Assembly (NCBI GenBank): GCA_016929795.1
Contig: JAFGIA010000445.1
Span: 1 to 48,190 of the forward strand
DNA length: 48,190 nt
Reading direction: 5' to 3'
Origin: Anaerolineae bacterium
GTDB taxonomy: Bacteria > Chloroflexota > Anaerolineae > JAAYZQ01
In this document: piece after piece, positions 33,529 through 41,742 of the stretch
Numbering within the stretch: the stretch's first letter is position 1
Layout of the letters: the number at the start of each line of letters is the position of its first letter
Made by a program: the position numbers and the translations under genes
The notes under the pieces: generated by a model
Databases searched by the model: none
Seen by the model: the letters and a program-made list of their open reading frames with translations, nothing else
Told to the model about the DNA's origin: nothing

Positions 33529-34814
33529 CCGATCCGCAACCATCTAATCCACGCGGCCTGCTGACGGGCGAGCACTTTATGCTGGGCGACCACGCGGCTA
33601 CCGAGGGCGCCATTCTCGCCGGCTGCCGCTTCTTTGCCGGCTACCCCATCACACCGGCTACCGAGATCGCCGAGCGTGCCTCGGTGCGCATGCCCCAGGT
33701 GGGCGGCGTCTACATCCAGATGGAAGATGAGCTGGCTTCGATGAATGCCATCCTGGGTGCATCGTGGGCCGGCATCAAGTCGATGACGGCGACCAGCGGC
33801 CCCGGCTTTTCATTAATGATGGAGAACCTGGGTCTCGGCATCATGCTCGAGACCCCCTGCGTCCTGATCAACGTCCAGCGCGGCGGGCCCTCCACCGGCC
33901 TGCCCACCCTCGTCGGCCAGCAGGACATGATGCAGGCACGCTGGGGCTCGCATGGCGACTATGAGATCATTGCCCTTAGCCCCACCTCGCCGCAAGAACT
34001 GTTCGACCTGACGATCCGCGCCTTTAACCTGTCAGAAAAGTACCGGACGCCCGTCCTCGTCATGACCGATGCCGAAGTGGGCCACATGACCGAAAAGGTC
34101 GTCATCCCGGCACCCGACCAGGTCGAGATCATCAACCGGTGGCAGGTGCGGCGTGGCGACGTCGAGCCGGATCATTTTCGCATCTTTCGTGACAGCCAGG
34201 CAGGAAACGGACATGGTCATGAAATCATTGCTGGCTATGTGTCGCCCATGGTCGCCGCTGGTGAGGGGTACCGCATCCATGTCACCGGCCTGACCCATGA
34301 CGAGCGTGGCTATCCTGTGATGAACGCGCAGGCGAACGAGTGGAACGTCACACGCCTGGTCGACAAGGTGCGTATGCACCGTGCCGACATCATCCAGGTG
34401 GAAGAACAGCACCTGGATGATGCGGAGGTCGTCGTCGTATCGTATGGCATTTCGGCACGCACATCGCTGTGGCCCATCGAGCAAGCGCGCCAAGAGGGCA
34501 TCCGCGTTGGCTACCTGAGGCTGATCACCGTTTGGCCCTTCCCCGATGAGCGTATCCGCGAGGTGGCCAGAGACATTCGCGCCTTTGTCGTGCCCGAGAT
34601 CAATATGGGCCAAATCGTGCGCGAGGTCGAGCGCGCTGCCGCCGGACAGGCACACGTGTTGGGCGTCCACCGCGCAGGTGGCGACATTCTGGAATCGGAC
34701 TATGTTCTTGACGTGATCCGCCTGGCAGCAGGCCGTGAGCCGTCGATGACACCTGCCCAGCACAGGCAACGGCTTCGCGGCGCTACGGGGGCGGCGGAAG
34801 ATACCGGGGAGTGA
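33525..34814 (+). CDS. korA: 2-oxoglutarate:ferredoxin oxidoreductase, alpha subunit
   Basis: A 429-residue subunit of the 2-oxoacid:ferredoxin oxidoreductase superfamily. The region GDHAATEGAILAGCRFFAGYPITPATEIAE is the pyrimidine-binding domain, and MTATSGPGFSLMMENLGLGIMLETPCVLINVQRGGPSTGLPT is typical of KorA. No gamma domain is attached at the N-terminus; here gamma is fused to beta instead. The 2-oxoglutarate assignment comes from family resemblance and from sucCD; a different 2-oxo acid cannot be excluded. Confidence 0.92.
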   Translation: MTDPQPSNPRGLLTGEHFMLGDHAATEGAILAGCRFFAGYPITPATEIAERASVRMPQVGGVYIQMEDELASMNAILGASWAGIKSMTATSGPGFSLMMENLGLGIMLETPCVLINVQRGGPSTGLPTLVGQQDMMQARWGSHGDYEIIALSPTSPQELFDLTIRAFNLSEKYRTPVLVMTDAEVGHMTEKVVIPAPDQVEIINRWQVRRGDVEPDHFRIFRDSQAGNGHGHEIIAGYVSPMVAAGEGYRIHVTGLTHDERGYPVMNAQANEWNVTRLVDKVRMHRADIIQVEEQHLDDAEVVVVSYGISARTSLWPIEQARQEGIRVGYLRLITVWPFPDERIREVARDIRAFVVPEINMGQIVREVERAAAGQAHVLGVHRAGGDILESDYVLDVIRLAAGREPSMTPAQHRQRLRGATGAAEDTGE

Positions 34815-34821
34815 GAAAGAC

Positions 34822-36396
34822 ATGACCGACACCGAAATGCGACGCAGCGAGCGTCTACAGCACATGGGCTACGAGCCGCCCGACGAGAGCGACTGGGTCA
34901 CCGGGTTGCACCCGATGGATGAGCTCCTCCGCGGCGAGCGGCTGCCCCACATCTGGTGCCAGGGGTGTGGCCTGGGCACCGCGCTCACCACCTTTATCAG
35001 CGCGCTGCAGTGGCTCGAAAAGAACCGTGGTTGGGACCTCGACAAGGTCGCCGTCGTCTCGGGCATCGGCTGCACGGGGCGCATCGCCGGCTACGTCCGG
35101 CTCGACTCTTTCCATACCACCCATGGCCGCGCCATCCCCTTTGCCACAGGGCTCAAGCTGGCCAACCCCGATCTCAAAGTCATCATCCTGTCAGGTGACG
35201 GCGACATCGCCGGCATCGGTGGCAACCACTTTATCCACGCCGCGCGGCGCAACCTCGACATCACCCTCGTGTGCGTCAACAACTTTAACTATGGCATGAC
35301 CGGCGGGCAGGTCGGCCCCACGACCCCCCACGAGGCCCGGGCGGTCACCAGCCAGTACGGCAACTTTGAGTATCCCTTCAATCTGCCCTACCTGGCCGCA
35401 GCCAGCGGCGCCTCGTTCGTTGCCCGTTGGACCGTGCTGCACGCGCGCCGCCTCGAGTGGACGCTGCGTGAGGCGATGGAACATCCCGGCTTTTCCTTCG
35501 TCGAGGTGATCGCCCCCTGCTCCACAGCCTACGCCCGCTGGAACCGCGAAGGCACGGGCCTCGACCCGGAAAAACTGCGCAGGCGTGGCCTCGAAGTACT
35601 TAAATACTACCAGCAAGTGGGCCGTATCGCCCACGGCACCCATCCCAAAGACGCCGGCATTGAAGTAGACGACAAGGGACAGTTGACCTCCATCGTAGAG
35701 GGCAAATTCCTCGACGATCCCAAACCGGACCTGCAGCAGGCCCTCGATGCCCTGGCTGCCAGGGGAGAAAAGTGGTGGCAGGAGGAGAAAAAAGCGCTTG
35801 ACGAGCGCGTCGTGACACCCAGGCGCACCGACCATGTGCCACGCACCGAAGTACAGCTGGGCGGCTTTGGGGGGCAGGGCATCATCAGCGCCGGTACGAT
35901 CATTGGCCAGGCCGCGGCGCTTTACGATGGGCTCGAAGCCTGCTTCACCCAGAGTTATGGCCCCGAGGCGCGTGGTGGCTCTGCCGGCTCCCAGGTCGTC
36001 ATCGCCAGCGCCCCGATCCACCACCCACACGTCATCGAGCCGGCGAGTGCCATCATCATGTCACAGGGGGCGTATGCCAAGTATGCACCCCAGTTGGCCG
36101 CGGGCGGCATACTCCTCATCGACGATGGCCTGGTGCAGCTCGGGGACGATCATCGCACCGACATCACAACTTACGGCCTGCCGGCCACCGAGATCGCCGA
36201 AAAACTCGGCAACAACCGCGCTGCCAACACGGTCATGCTCGGCTTTTGGACCGCCATTGTCGGCGCCGTCAGCGAGCCGGCCATGCGTGAATCGATCCGC
36301 GAATCCGTCCCGCCCAGAACCGTCGACGTCAACATGAAAGCGTTCGCTGCCGGATACCAGGCCGGACTGAAGGAGGTTGGAGTTGAGCGAACCTAG
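34822..36396 (+). CDS. korB: 2-oxoglutarate:ferredoxin oxidoreductase, fused beta-gamma subunit
   Basis: A 524-residue fusion. Residues about 1-320 are the TPP-binding beta subunit: CQGCGLGTALTTFI supplies a conserved CxxC, and GDGDIAGIGGNHFIHAARRN (from residue 125) and VCVNNFNYGMTGGQ bind Mg-TPP. Residues about 345-524 are the gamma subunit: EVQLGGFGGQGIISAGTIIG, SYGPEARGGSAGSQVVIA and NTVMLGFWTAI. Between them is a Lys/Glu-rich linker (WWQEEKKALDERV). Gamma is usually a separate gene or fused to alpha. The HdrA-GltD gene's TTG start lies within its end (36383), so translation is likely coupled. Confidence 0.93.
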   Translation: MTDTEMRRSERLQHMGYEPPDESDWVTGLHPMDELLRGERLPHIWCQGCGLGTALTTFISALQWLEKNRGWDLDKVAVVSGIGCTGRIAGYVRLDSFHTTHGRAIPFATGLKLANPDLKVIILSGDGDIAGIGGNHFIHAARRNLDITLVCVNNFNYGMTGGQVGPTTPHEARAVTSQYGNFEYPFNLPYLAAASGASFVARWTVLHARRLEWTLREAMEHPGFSFVEVIAPCSTAYARWNREGTGLDPEKLRRRGLEVLKYYQQVGRIAHGTHPKDAGIEVDDKGQLTSIVEGKFLDDPKPDLQQALDALAARGEKWWQEEKKALDERVVTPRRTDHVPRTEVQLGGFGGQGIISAGTIIGQAAALYDGLEACFTQSYGPEARGGSAGSQVVIASAPIHHPHVIEPASAIIMSQGAYAKYAPQLAAGGILLIDDGLVQLGDDHRTDITTYGLPATEIAEKLGNNRAANTVMLGFWTAIVGAVSEPAMRESIRESVPPRTVDVNMKAFAAGYQAGLKEVGVERT

Positions 36397-39300
36397 CGGT
36401 TCCAGGGGCGGCGCCCTCGTCGTCGGCGGGACCATCGCCGGCATCCAGGCCGCACTCGATCTCGCCAACTCGGGTGTGCAAGTTCACCTGGTCGAGCCAT
36501 CCCCCTTTCTCGGAAATGAAAGCACCAGTGCCAACAGTGTTGTACACCATGCCCGGGGGATACTCGAGCCCGCCTTGCAGCTACCCACACCGGCAGCCGG
36601 CGAACCAGCCCCCACTGGGGATACCATCCCGCTCCATCGCCACCTGCTGAACACCCGCTTGCTGGAGATTGCCAAGAACCCCCACGTGACACTCTGGACA
36701 AATGCGCGCATCAACCGCGCCGATGGAGAGGCCGGCCGGTTTCGAATCGAGCTGCGCCAGCACCCACGCTACGTCGACCTGAACAAGTGCACCGCGTGCA
36801 AGGACTGTATCGAGGTCTGCCCAGTCACCGTGCCGGGCACCGATCATAAAGCCATCTACCTGGTAGAAGATGGGCAGCCTGGTTGCGCGGTGATTGAAAA
36901 GGTGGGCAAGGCGCCCTGTGCCAACACCTGCCCGGGGGGCATTCACGTCCAGGGGTACATCGCCCTCATCGCCCAGGGCCGCTTTCGAGAGGCCCTGGCC
37001 CTGATCCGGCAAGCCATCCCCTTCCCTGGCATCTGCGGCCGCATCTGCACCCACCCATGCGAGATCAACTGTCGCCGCGCCGAGGTGGACGAGGCAGTGT
37101 CGATCCGCCTCCTCAAGCGCTTTGTCGCCGACTGGGAGCTGCACCATCCAGAGGAAATGGCTGACGACAACCTGCCACCGCCCCCGCCCCCCGACGCGCC
37201 CCAGGTCGCCGTCATCGGCGCCGGGCCGGCGGGCATGGCTGTCGCGAACAGCCTCGTGCGCCGCGGATACCGTGTCACCGTGTTCGAGGCGCTGCCCGTC
37301 GTCGGGGGCATGATGATGCTCGGCATCCCCTCCTACCGCCTACCCCGTGAGGTGATCCAACGCGAGATCGGGCGCATCGAGCGCAACGGGGTAGAGATCC
37401 GCCTCAATACCCGCATCGGCCCCGACGGCGAGTACACGATCGACGACCTGTTCGAGATGGGGTACCGGGCCATGTTCATTGGCGTGGGCGCGCACCAGGC
37501 CCACAACTTGCGTATTCCCGGCGAGAGCCATGGCGGAGAGCCGCTCAAGGGCGTCGTATCGGGCATCGAGCTGCTCAAGGCCATCAACCTGTCGCACCAG
37601 ACCGATGATCCACGCTGGCAGATGAAGGTCCTCAGCTACTTGTTGGGTGGCGTGGCCACGCGCGTGGCGATCATTGGCGGCGGGAACACGGCCATCGATG
37701 TCGCGCGCTCGCTCAAGCGCCTCGGCGTCGAGGATGTGCGCATCCTTTACCGCCGCACTCGCGCCGAGATGCCCGCCCTACCCGAAGAGATCGAAGAGGC
37801 GGAGCACGAAGGCGTGCCGATCGAATTCCTCGTCTCACCCGTGCGTGTCCTGGGTGATGAGCGCGGCCGCGTCGTCGCCCTCGAGTGTGTCCGCATGAAG
37901 CTGGGCGAGCCCGATCATTCCGGCCGTCGCCGGCCAGTGCCCATCGCCGGCAGCGAGTTCACCCTTGAACTCGACATGATTGTACCTGCCATCGGCCAGT
38001 CGCCCGATCTCACTTTTCTTGGAGATAGCCATTCATTTGCCATCACGCGCGAGGGCACCTTCAACATCGACCGCGTGTCGTACATGACCAACCGCCCCGG
38101 TGTTTTTGCCGCCGGCGACGCCATCACCCAGCCCGTGTCAGTGATCGACGCCATCGGCTCGGCCAAGCAGGCGGCAGCGGGAATCGACGCCTACCTGCAG
38201 GGCGTCGAGATAGAGGATCTGCCCGTGTCCGCGCGCGAGGTGCCCATCGCGCGGCGCCAGCTTCTGCCTGAGGATCTGGTGCCCAAGCCTCGCCACCGCT
38301 CCCCCTCCATCTCGATGGCGCGTCGCCTGAACAGCCATGCCGAGGTAGAGCTGGGCTACGACGCCGAGACCGCGATCGCTGAGGCACAGCGTTGCCTGCA
38401 GTGTGGTCCCTGCTCCGAGTGCCTGGCATGTGAGGCCGTGTGCGAGCCCAAGGCCATCATCCACGACGGGGTCGAGCGGTTCGAGCAGATCGAGGTCGGA
38501 GCCATCGTCTGGGCGAGCCCCACCCTCCCCTCCCCCCGTGGAGGGACACCGGTCTCCACCCCCTCGAGGGGGTGGCAGGAGGGGCGTGAAATCTCACCCG
38601 TCGTCGATCCTTCCATCTTGCACGTGAACCTCGGCGCGCCGGTGTCCAGCACCGCCAACGGCCAGCCTGGAATCTATCACGTCCGCCCCGATGATCCACT
38701 TGCCGGCTCGGCTGCGGCCGCGCGCGTCATGATGGAACTGTTCACCGAGCGTGAGCCGAGTGAGGCACCCGTGCGCCCGATCGGTACAGCCGGCGTGGCG
38801 CGCATCGGCGTCTTTGTGTGCCAGTGCAATGGCCAGATCTCCGATATTGTGGACACTGCGTCGGTAGAAGCCGAAGCGACAGGGCGCAAAGGCGTTGTCT
38901 ATACCCAGGTGCTTGCCCAGTCGTGCTCGCCCGAGGCAGCCGATGCCATCTACCAGGCCGTCACAGATCACAACCTGAACCGCGTTGTGCTGGCTGCGTG
39001 CTCCTGCTGCTCTGTCGACCAGGTATGCTATAGCTGCACCTACCAGCGCGTCCGCTGCAAGGATAATCTCCTCGGCCGCCACTTTGACCGCGGCAACCCC
39101 CTGTTCGAATTCGTCAACATCCGCGAGCAGGCCGCCTGGGCGCACGAAGACGACCCCCCGGCAGCCACCGCAGCCGCTTCCGCCATGATCGCCGCCGCAG
39201 TCGCCAAAACACGCCTGTCAGTTGTCCGGCCGCGTGCATCACTGCCGCTGGAAAAGACCGTCCTCATCGTGGGCAATGGCACGGCCGCCACGATCTGCCA

Positions 39301-39904
39301 GGGGGCTTTGTCGGCGCAGCGCATCCAGGCACTGCGGCTGCGCAGCGTGCCGGGAGAGATCCGGCAAACGCCGAGCCACTTTACAGTCACCAGTGGTGGT
39401 TCCCACGACGCTTCTCGCCTGTGGAAAGGATCAGCCCTCGTCCTCGCGCCACGCAACCAAGAGGAACGAGCCGTGATAAACGAGTCATTTGGCACGCCAG
39501 GGCGCCAGCCACGCACCCAATCGACATGGGGCTGTGCCGACACGCATCGCCCTGGCATCTTTGTCTGTGAGCCAACCGTCGATCCGATGATCGCGGGCAT
39601 GGCGGCGGCTGCGCGCGTCGCGGCCTGGCTCGGTCAGGAGCAGTCCTGGCCCGGCGCGTTGGCTGCCAGGGTCGACCCTGACCGCTGTCGCGGCTGTGGC
39701 GACTGTGAGCAAGTGTGCGAGTTTGGCGCCATCCAATTGCAGCCCGCAGCCCACGGCAGCGAGACAGGCGTCGTGGCCTGGATCGACCCGGCCATCTGTT
39801 GTGGCGGGGGCATCTGCGCCGCTCACTGCCCTGCCGGCGCCATCATCACCGGCCACCCGACCAGCGCGCAGATTGAAGCCATGCTCGAAGCCATCCTTGC
39901 ATAA
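36383..39904 (+). CDS. HdrA-GltD-HdrA fusion flavoprotein
   Basis: A 1173-residue Fe-S flavoprotein. (1) Residues 1-150: partial HdrA-like FAD motif (GGTIAGIQAALDLANSG) and ferredoxin ligands Cys136, 139, 142, 146. (2) About 165-690: a GltD (glutamate synthase small subunit) module with CANTCPGGIHVQGYIALIAQ, AVIGAGPAGMAVANSL (near 275) and AIIGGGNTAIDVARSL (near 427), the usual NAD(P)H and FAD sites. (3) About 807-1173: HdrA N-domain (IGVFVCQCNG), a vestigial Rossmann (VLIVGNGTAATICQGAL) and two C-terminal ferredoxin motifs from Cys1102. TTG 36383 is six bases after AGGAGG; TTG 36377 abuts it. Residues near 712-737 come from a palindromic repeat. I infer it links NAD(P) to the Hdr/Kor chain. 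Confidence 0.85.
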   Translation: MSEPSGSRGGALVVGGTIAGIQAALDLANSGVQVHLVEPSPFLGNESTSANSVVHHARGILEPALQLPTPAAGEPAPTGDTIPLHRHLLNTRLLEIAKNPHVTLWTNARINRADGEAGRFRIELRQHPRYVDLNKCTACKDCIEVCPVTVPGTDHKAIYLVEDGQPGCAVIEKVGKAPCANTCPGGIHVQGYIALIAQGRFREALALIRQAIPFPGICGRICTHPCEINCRRAEVDEAVSIRLLKRFVADWELHHPEEMADDNLPPPPPPDAPQVAVIGAGPAGMAVANSLVRRGYRVTVFEALPVVGGMMMLGIPSYRLPREVIQREIGRIERNGVEIRLNTRIGPDGEYTIDDLFEMGYRAMFIGVGAHQAHNLRIPGESHGGEPLKGVVSGIELLKAINLSHQTDDPRWQMKVLSYLLGGVATRVAIIGGGNTAIDVARSLKRLGVEDVRILYRRTRAEMPALPEEIEEAEHEGVPIEFLVSPVRVLGDERGRVVALECVRMKLGEPDHSGRRRPVPIAGSEFTLELDMIVPAIGQSPDLTFLGDSHSFAITREGTFNIDRVSYMTNRPGVFAAGDAITQPVSVIDAIGSAKQAAAGIDAYLQGVEIEDLPVSAREVPIARRQLLPEDLVPKPRHRSPSISMARRLNSHAEVELGYDAETAIAEAQRCLQCGPCSECLACEAVCEPKAIIHDGVERFEQIEVGAIVWASPTLPSPRGGTPVSTPSRGWQEGREISPVVDPSILHVNLGAPVSSTANGQPGIYHVRPDDPLAGSAAAARVMMELFTEREPSEAPVRPIGTAGVARIGVFVCQCNGQISDIVDTASVEAEATGRKGVVYTQVLAQSCSPEAADAIYQAVTDHNLNRVVLAACSCCSVDQVCYSCTYQRVRCKDNLLGRHFDRGNPLFEFVNIREQAAWAHEDDPPAATAAASAMIAAAVAKTRLSVVRPRASLPLEKTVLIVGNGTAATICQGALSAQRIQALRLRSVPGEIRQTPSHFTVTSGGSHDASRLWKGSALVLAPRNQEERAVINESFGTPGRQPRTQSTWGCADTHRPGIFVCEPTVDPMIAGMAAAARVAAWLGQEQSWPGALAARVDPDRCRGCGDCEQVCEFGAIQLQPAAHGSETGVVAWIDPAICCGGGICAAHCPAGAIITGHPTSAQIEAMLEAILA
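38519..38590. repeat. REP-like palindrome inserted in frame in the fusion gene
   Basis: CCCCTCC (38527-38533) and GGAGGGG (38578-38584) flank a perfect 20-bp palindrome (38556-38575, centred on CTCGAG). The encoded peptide is SPTLPSPRGGTPVSTPSRG and onward, low in complexity and unlike HdrA or GltD sequence on either side (VGAIVWAS before, ILHVNLG after). The composition matches the intergenic palindromes at 39909-39958 and 40377-40412. Confidence 0.75.
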
Positions 39905-39908
39905 CCCT

Positions 39909-39958
39909 TCCCTCTCCCCCTGCCAGCGAAGGTCGCTTCGCTGGCAGGGGGAGAGGGA
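39909..39958. repeat. 22-bp stem palindrome between the fusion gene and mvhD-like gene
   Basis: Arms 39909-39930 and 39937-39958 are exact 22-bp reverse complements with a 6-nt loop (GGTCGC). No U-tract follows, so it may instead be a REP-type element or an mRNA stabilising structure within the operon. Sequence after it reads GGGGTGAGGGAGG, supplying the next ribosome site. Confidence 0.85.
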
Positions 39959-39994
39959 GCTGGCCAACGGCCGGTTGGGGTGAGGGAGGAAAAC

Positions 39995-40426
39995 GTGGAG
40001 CGAGAGCCGAAATTCGTCATTTTTACGTGCAACTGGAACGCGCACGAGAGCCTGCAAGAAGCGGGCAAGCAGCGCCTGCATTATCCTGCCGGCGCCCGAC
40101 CGCTGAAAGTAGACTGCCTGGGCCAGGTCAGCGCCAGCGTCATCCTGAAAGCGTTCGAAAAAGGCGCCGATGGCGTCATGCTCGTCGGCTGCTCGCCCCA
40201 AGAGTGCCACTACGAATTCGGCAGCCGTCGCGCCGCCGAGCTCTTCGCCGAGATACGAAAACTGTCCAAGCTCCTCGGCTTCCGCGAGGAGCAGCTCGCG
40301 TTCCACCAGGTCCATGCCGGTGACAGCGAGGCCCTGATTGAGCAGGTCCGCTCCTTCGCCGCCCGGCTCACTGCCATCTCCCCTCCCTTGAGGGGGGGGG
40401 CAAGGGGAGGTGAAACCGATGAATAA
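39995..40426 (+). CDS. MvhD-like electron transfer protein, divergent copy
   Basis: A 143-residue MvhD/FlpD-family protein, expected to carry a [2Fe-2S] cluster and to pass electrons to HdrA. GTG 39995 follows a GGAGG site; GTG 39980 is less likely. Family sequence: IFTCNWNAHES, VDCLGQVSASVILKAFEKGADGVMLVGCSPQECHYEFGSRRAAELF. The usual CNWC is CNWN here, so one potential ligand is lost. The last residues ISPPLRGGARGGETDE come from a palindromic repeat (40377-40412), not from family sequence. The stop overlaps the next start by 8 bp. Confidence 0.85.
   Translation: MEREPKFVIFTCNWNAHESLQEAGKQRLHYPAGARPLKVDCLGQVSASVILKAFEKGADGVMLVGCSPQECHYEFGSRRAAELFAEIRKLSKLLGFREEQLAFHQVHAGDSEALIEQVRSFAARLTAISPPLRGGARGGETDE
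40377..40412. repeat. REP-like element at the end of the first mvhD-like gene
   Basis: CCCCTCCCTTG (40380-40390), a run of nine or more G, and CAAGGGGAGG (40401-40410) make an imperfect hairpin. It encodes the tail ISPPLRGGARGG and also furnishes the GGGGAGG ribosome site for ATG 40419. Confidence 0.7.
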
Positions 40427-41735
40427 TGTCCTCGTCATCGGCGCCGGCATTGCCGGCATCCAGGCCTCCCTCGACCTCGCCGAGCAGGGCTTGCGTGTGC
40501 ACCTGGTGGAACGCTTGCCGAGCATCGGCGGCCGCATGGCTCAGCTTGACAAGACCTTTCCCACCAACGACTGCTCGACCTGCATCCTGGCGCCCAAGAT
40601 GGTTGACTGCGCGCGCCATCCCAACATCGTGCTGCACACCTACAGCCAGGTAGAAGCCGTTGCTGGCGAGGCAGGCCACTTTGACGTGAGCGTGCTCAAG
40701 CGCGCGCGTTACGTCGACGAGACCAAGTGCACCGGTTGCGGCGAGTGCGCGAGCAAATGCCCACGCAAGGTACCTGATGCGTTCAACCTCGGCCTGAACC
40801 AGCGGCGCGCGATCTATCTCTACTTCCCACAAGCCGTGCCCATGGTTATGACCATCGATCCCGAGCACTGCACCTACCTGCAGCGCGGCAAGTGTGGATT
40901 GTGCGCCCAGGTGTGTGAAGCGGGCGCCATCGACTTTGAGCAGCAAGACCGCGTGATCGATCTCCAGGTGGATGCCATCGTCGTCGCCACCGGCTTTGAT
41001 TTCTTTGATCCGGCGCCGCTGACTCAGTATGGTTACCAGCGTTACCCTAACGTGATCACCGCGCTCGAGTACGAACGCCTGATCAGCGCCTCCGGGCCAA
41101 CGGGGGGGCACCTGCTTCGCCCCTCCGATGGACAACCGGCGAAAAAGATCGGTTTCGTGCAGTGTACCGGCTCGCGCCACGTGCACCACAACCGTTACTG
41201 CTCAACCGTGTGCTGCGTGCACGCCATCAAAGAAGCCACACTCGCCTGGGAGCACGACCACGACGCCGATTCGTACGTCTTTTACACCGATCTCCGCGGC
41301 TCGGGTAAGGGCTTCCGCGAGTACATGGACCGGGCCAGCCGTGCCTATGGCGTCACCTACGTGCACGGCCGCGTGGCCCAGATTTTCGAGATGGGACCTG
41401 GCGCCGCCAGCGCCGGCGAGGCACACAGCCCGGTCATCCGCTACGAAGACGCCGCCACGGGGCGGGTGGCAGAGATGGTGTTCGACTTGGCAGTGCTCGC
41501 CACCAGCCTGGTGCCTGCGCGCGATGCACCGGCGCTCGCTGGCATACTCGGGATCGAGCTGGACGAGTACGGTTTTGTCAAAACCGAACCCTTCAGCCCG
41601 GCCGACACGACCCGTCCTGGCATCGTTGCCTGTGGCTGCTGCCTTGGGCCGGCGGACATCCCCCAGTCGGTTGCGCAGGCCAGTGCGGCGGCTGCACGCG
41701 CCGCCGAGATTGCCTGGCACAAAGAGAAGGGATAG
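40419..41735 (+). CDS. hdrA: HdrA-like FAD/Fe-S oxidoreductase, short form
   Basis: A 438-residue heterodisulfide reductase subunit A-like protein lacking the extra N-terminal domain of the long paralogues. It has the FAD motif NVLVIGAGIAGIQASLDLAEQG, IGGRMAQLDKTFPTNDCSTC (Cys52, Cys55), ferredoxin ligands Cys104, 107, 110, 114 and Cys151, 159, 162, 166. CTGSRHVHHNRYCSTVCCVHAIKEA is typical HdrA. C-terminally PGIVACGCCLGPADIPQSV. ATG 40419 follows GGGGAGG at eight bases. It probably forms a complex with the long HdrA encoded 7 bp downstream, as two-FAD-protein assemblies do in QmoAB-type systems. Confidence 0.92.
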   Translation: MNNVLVIGAGIAGIQASLDLAEQGLRVHLVERLPSIGGRMAQLDKTFPTNDCSTCILAPKMVDCARHPNIVLHTYSQVEAVAGEAGHFDVSVLKRARYVDETKCTGCGECASKCPRKVPDAFNLGLNQRRAIYLYFPQAVPMVMTIDPEHCTYLQRGKCGLCAQVCEAGAIDFEQQDRVIDLQVDAIVVATGFDFFDPAPLTQYGYQRYPNVITALEYERLISASGPTGGHLLRPSDGQPAKKIGFVQCTGSRHVHHNRYCSTVCCVHAIKEATLAWEHDHDADSYVFYTDLRGSGKGFREYMDRASRAYGVTYVHGRVAQIFEMGPGAASAGEAHSPVIRYEDAATGRVAEMVFDLAVLATSLVPARDAPALAGILGIELDEYGFVKTEPFSPADTTRPGIVACGCCLGPADIPQSVAQASAAAARAAEIAWHKEKG

Positions 41736-41742
41736 GCGCGTC

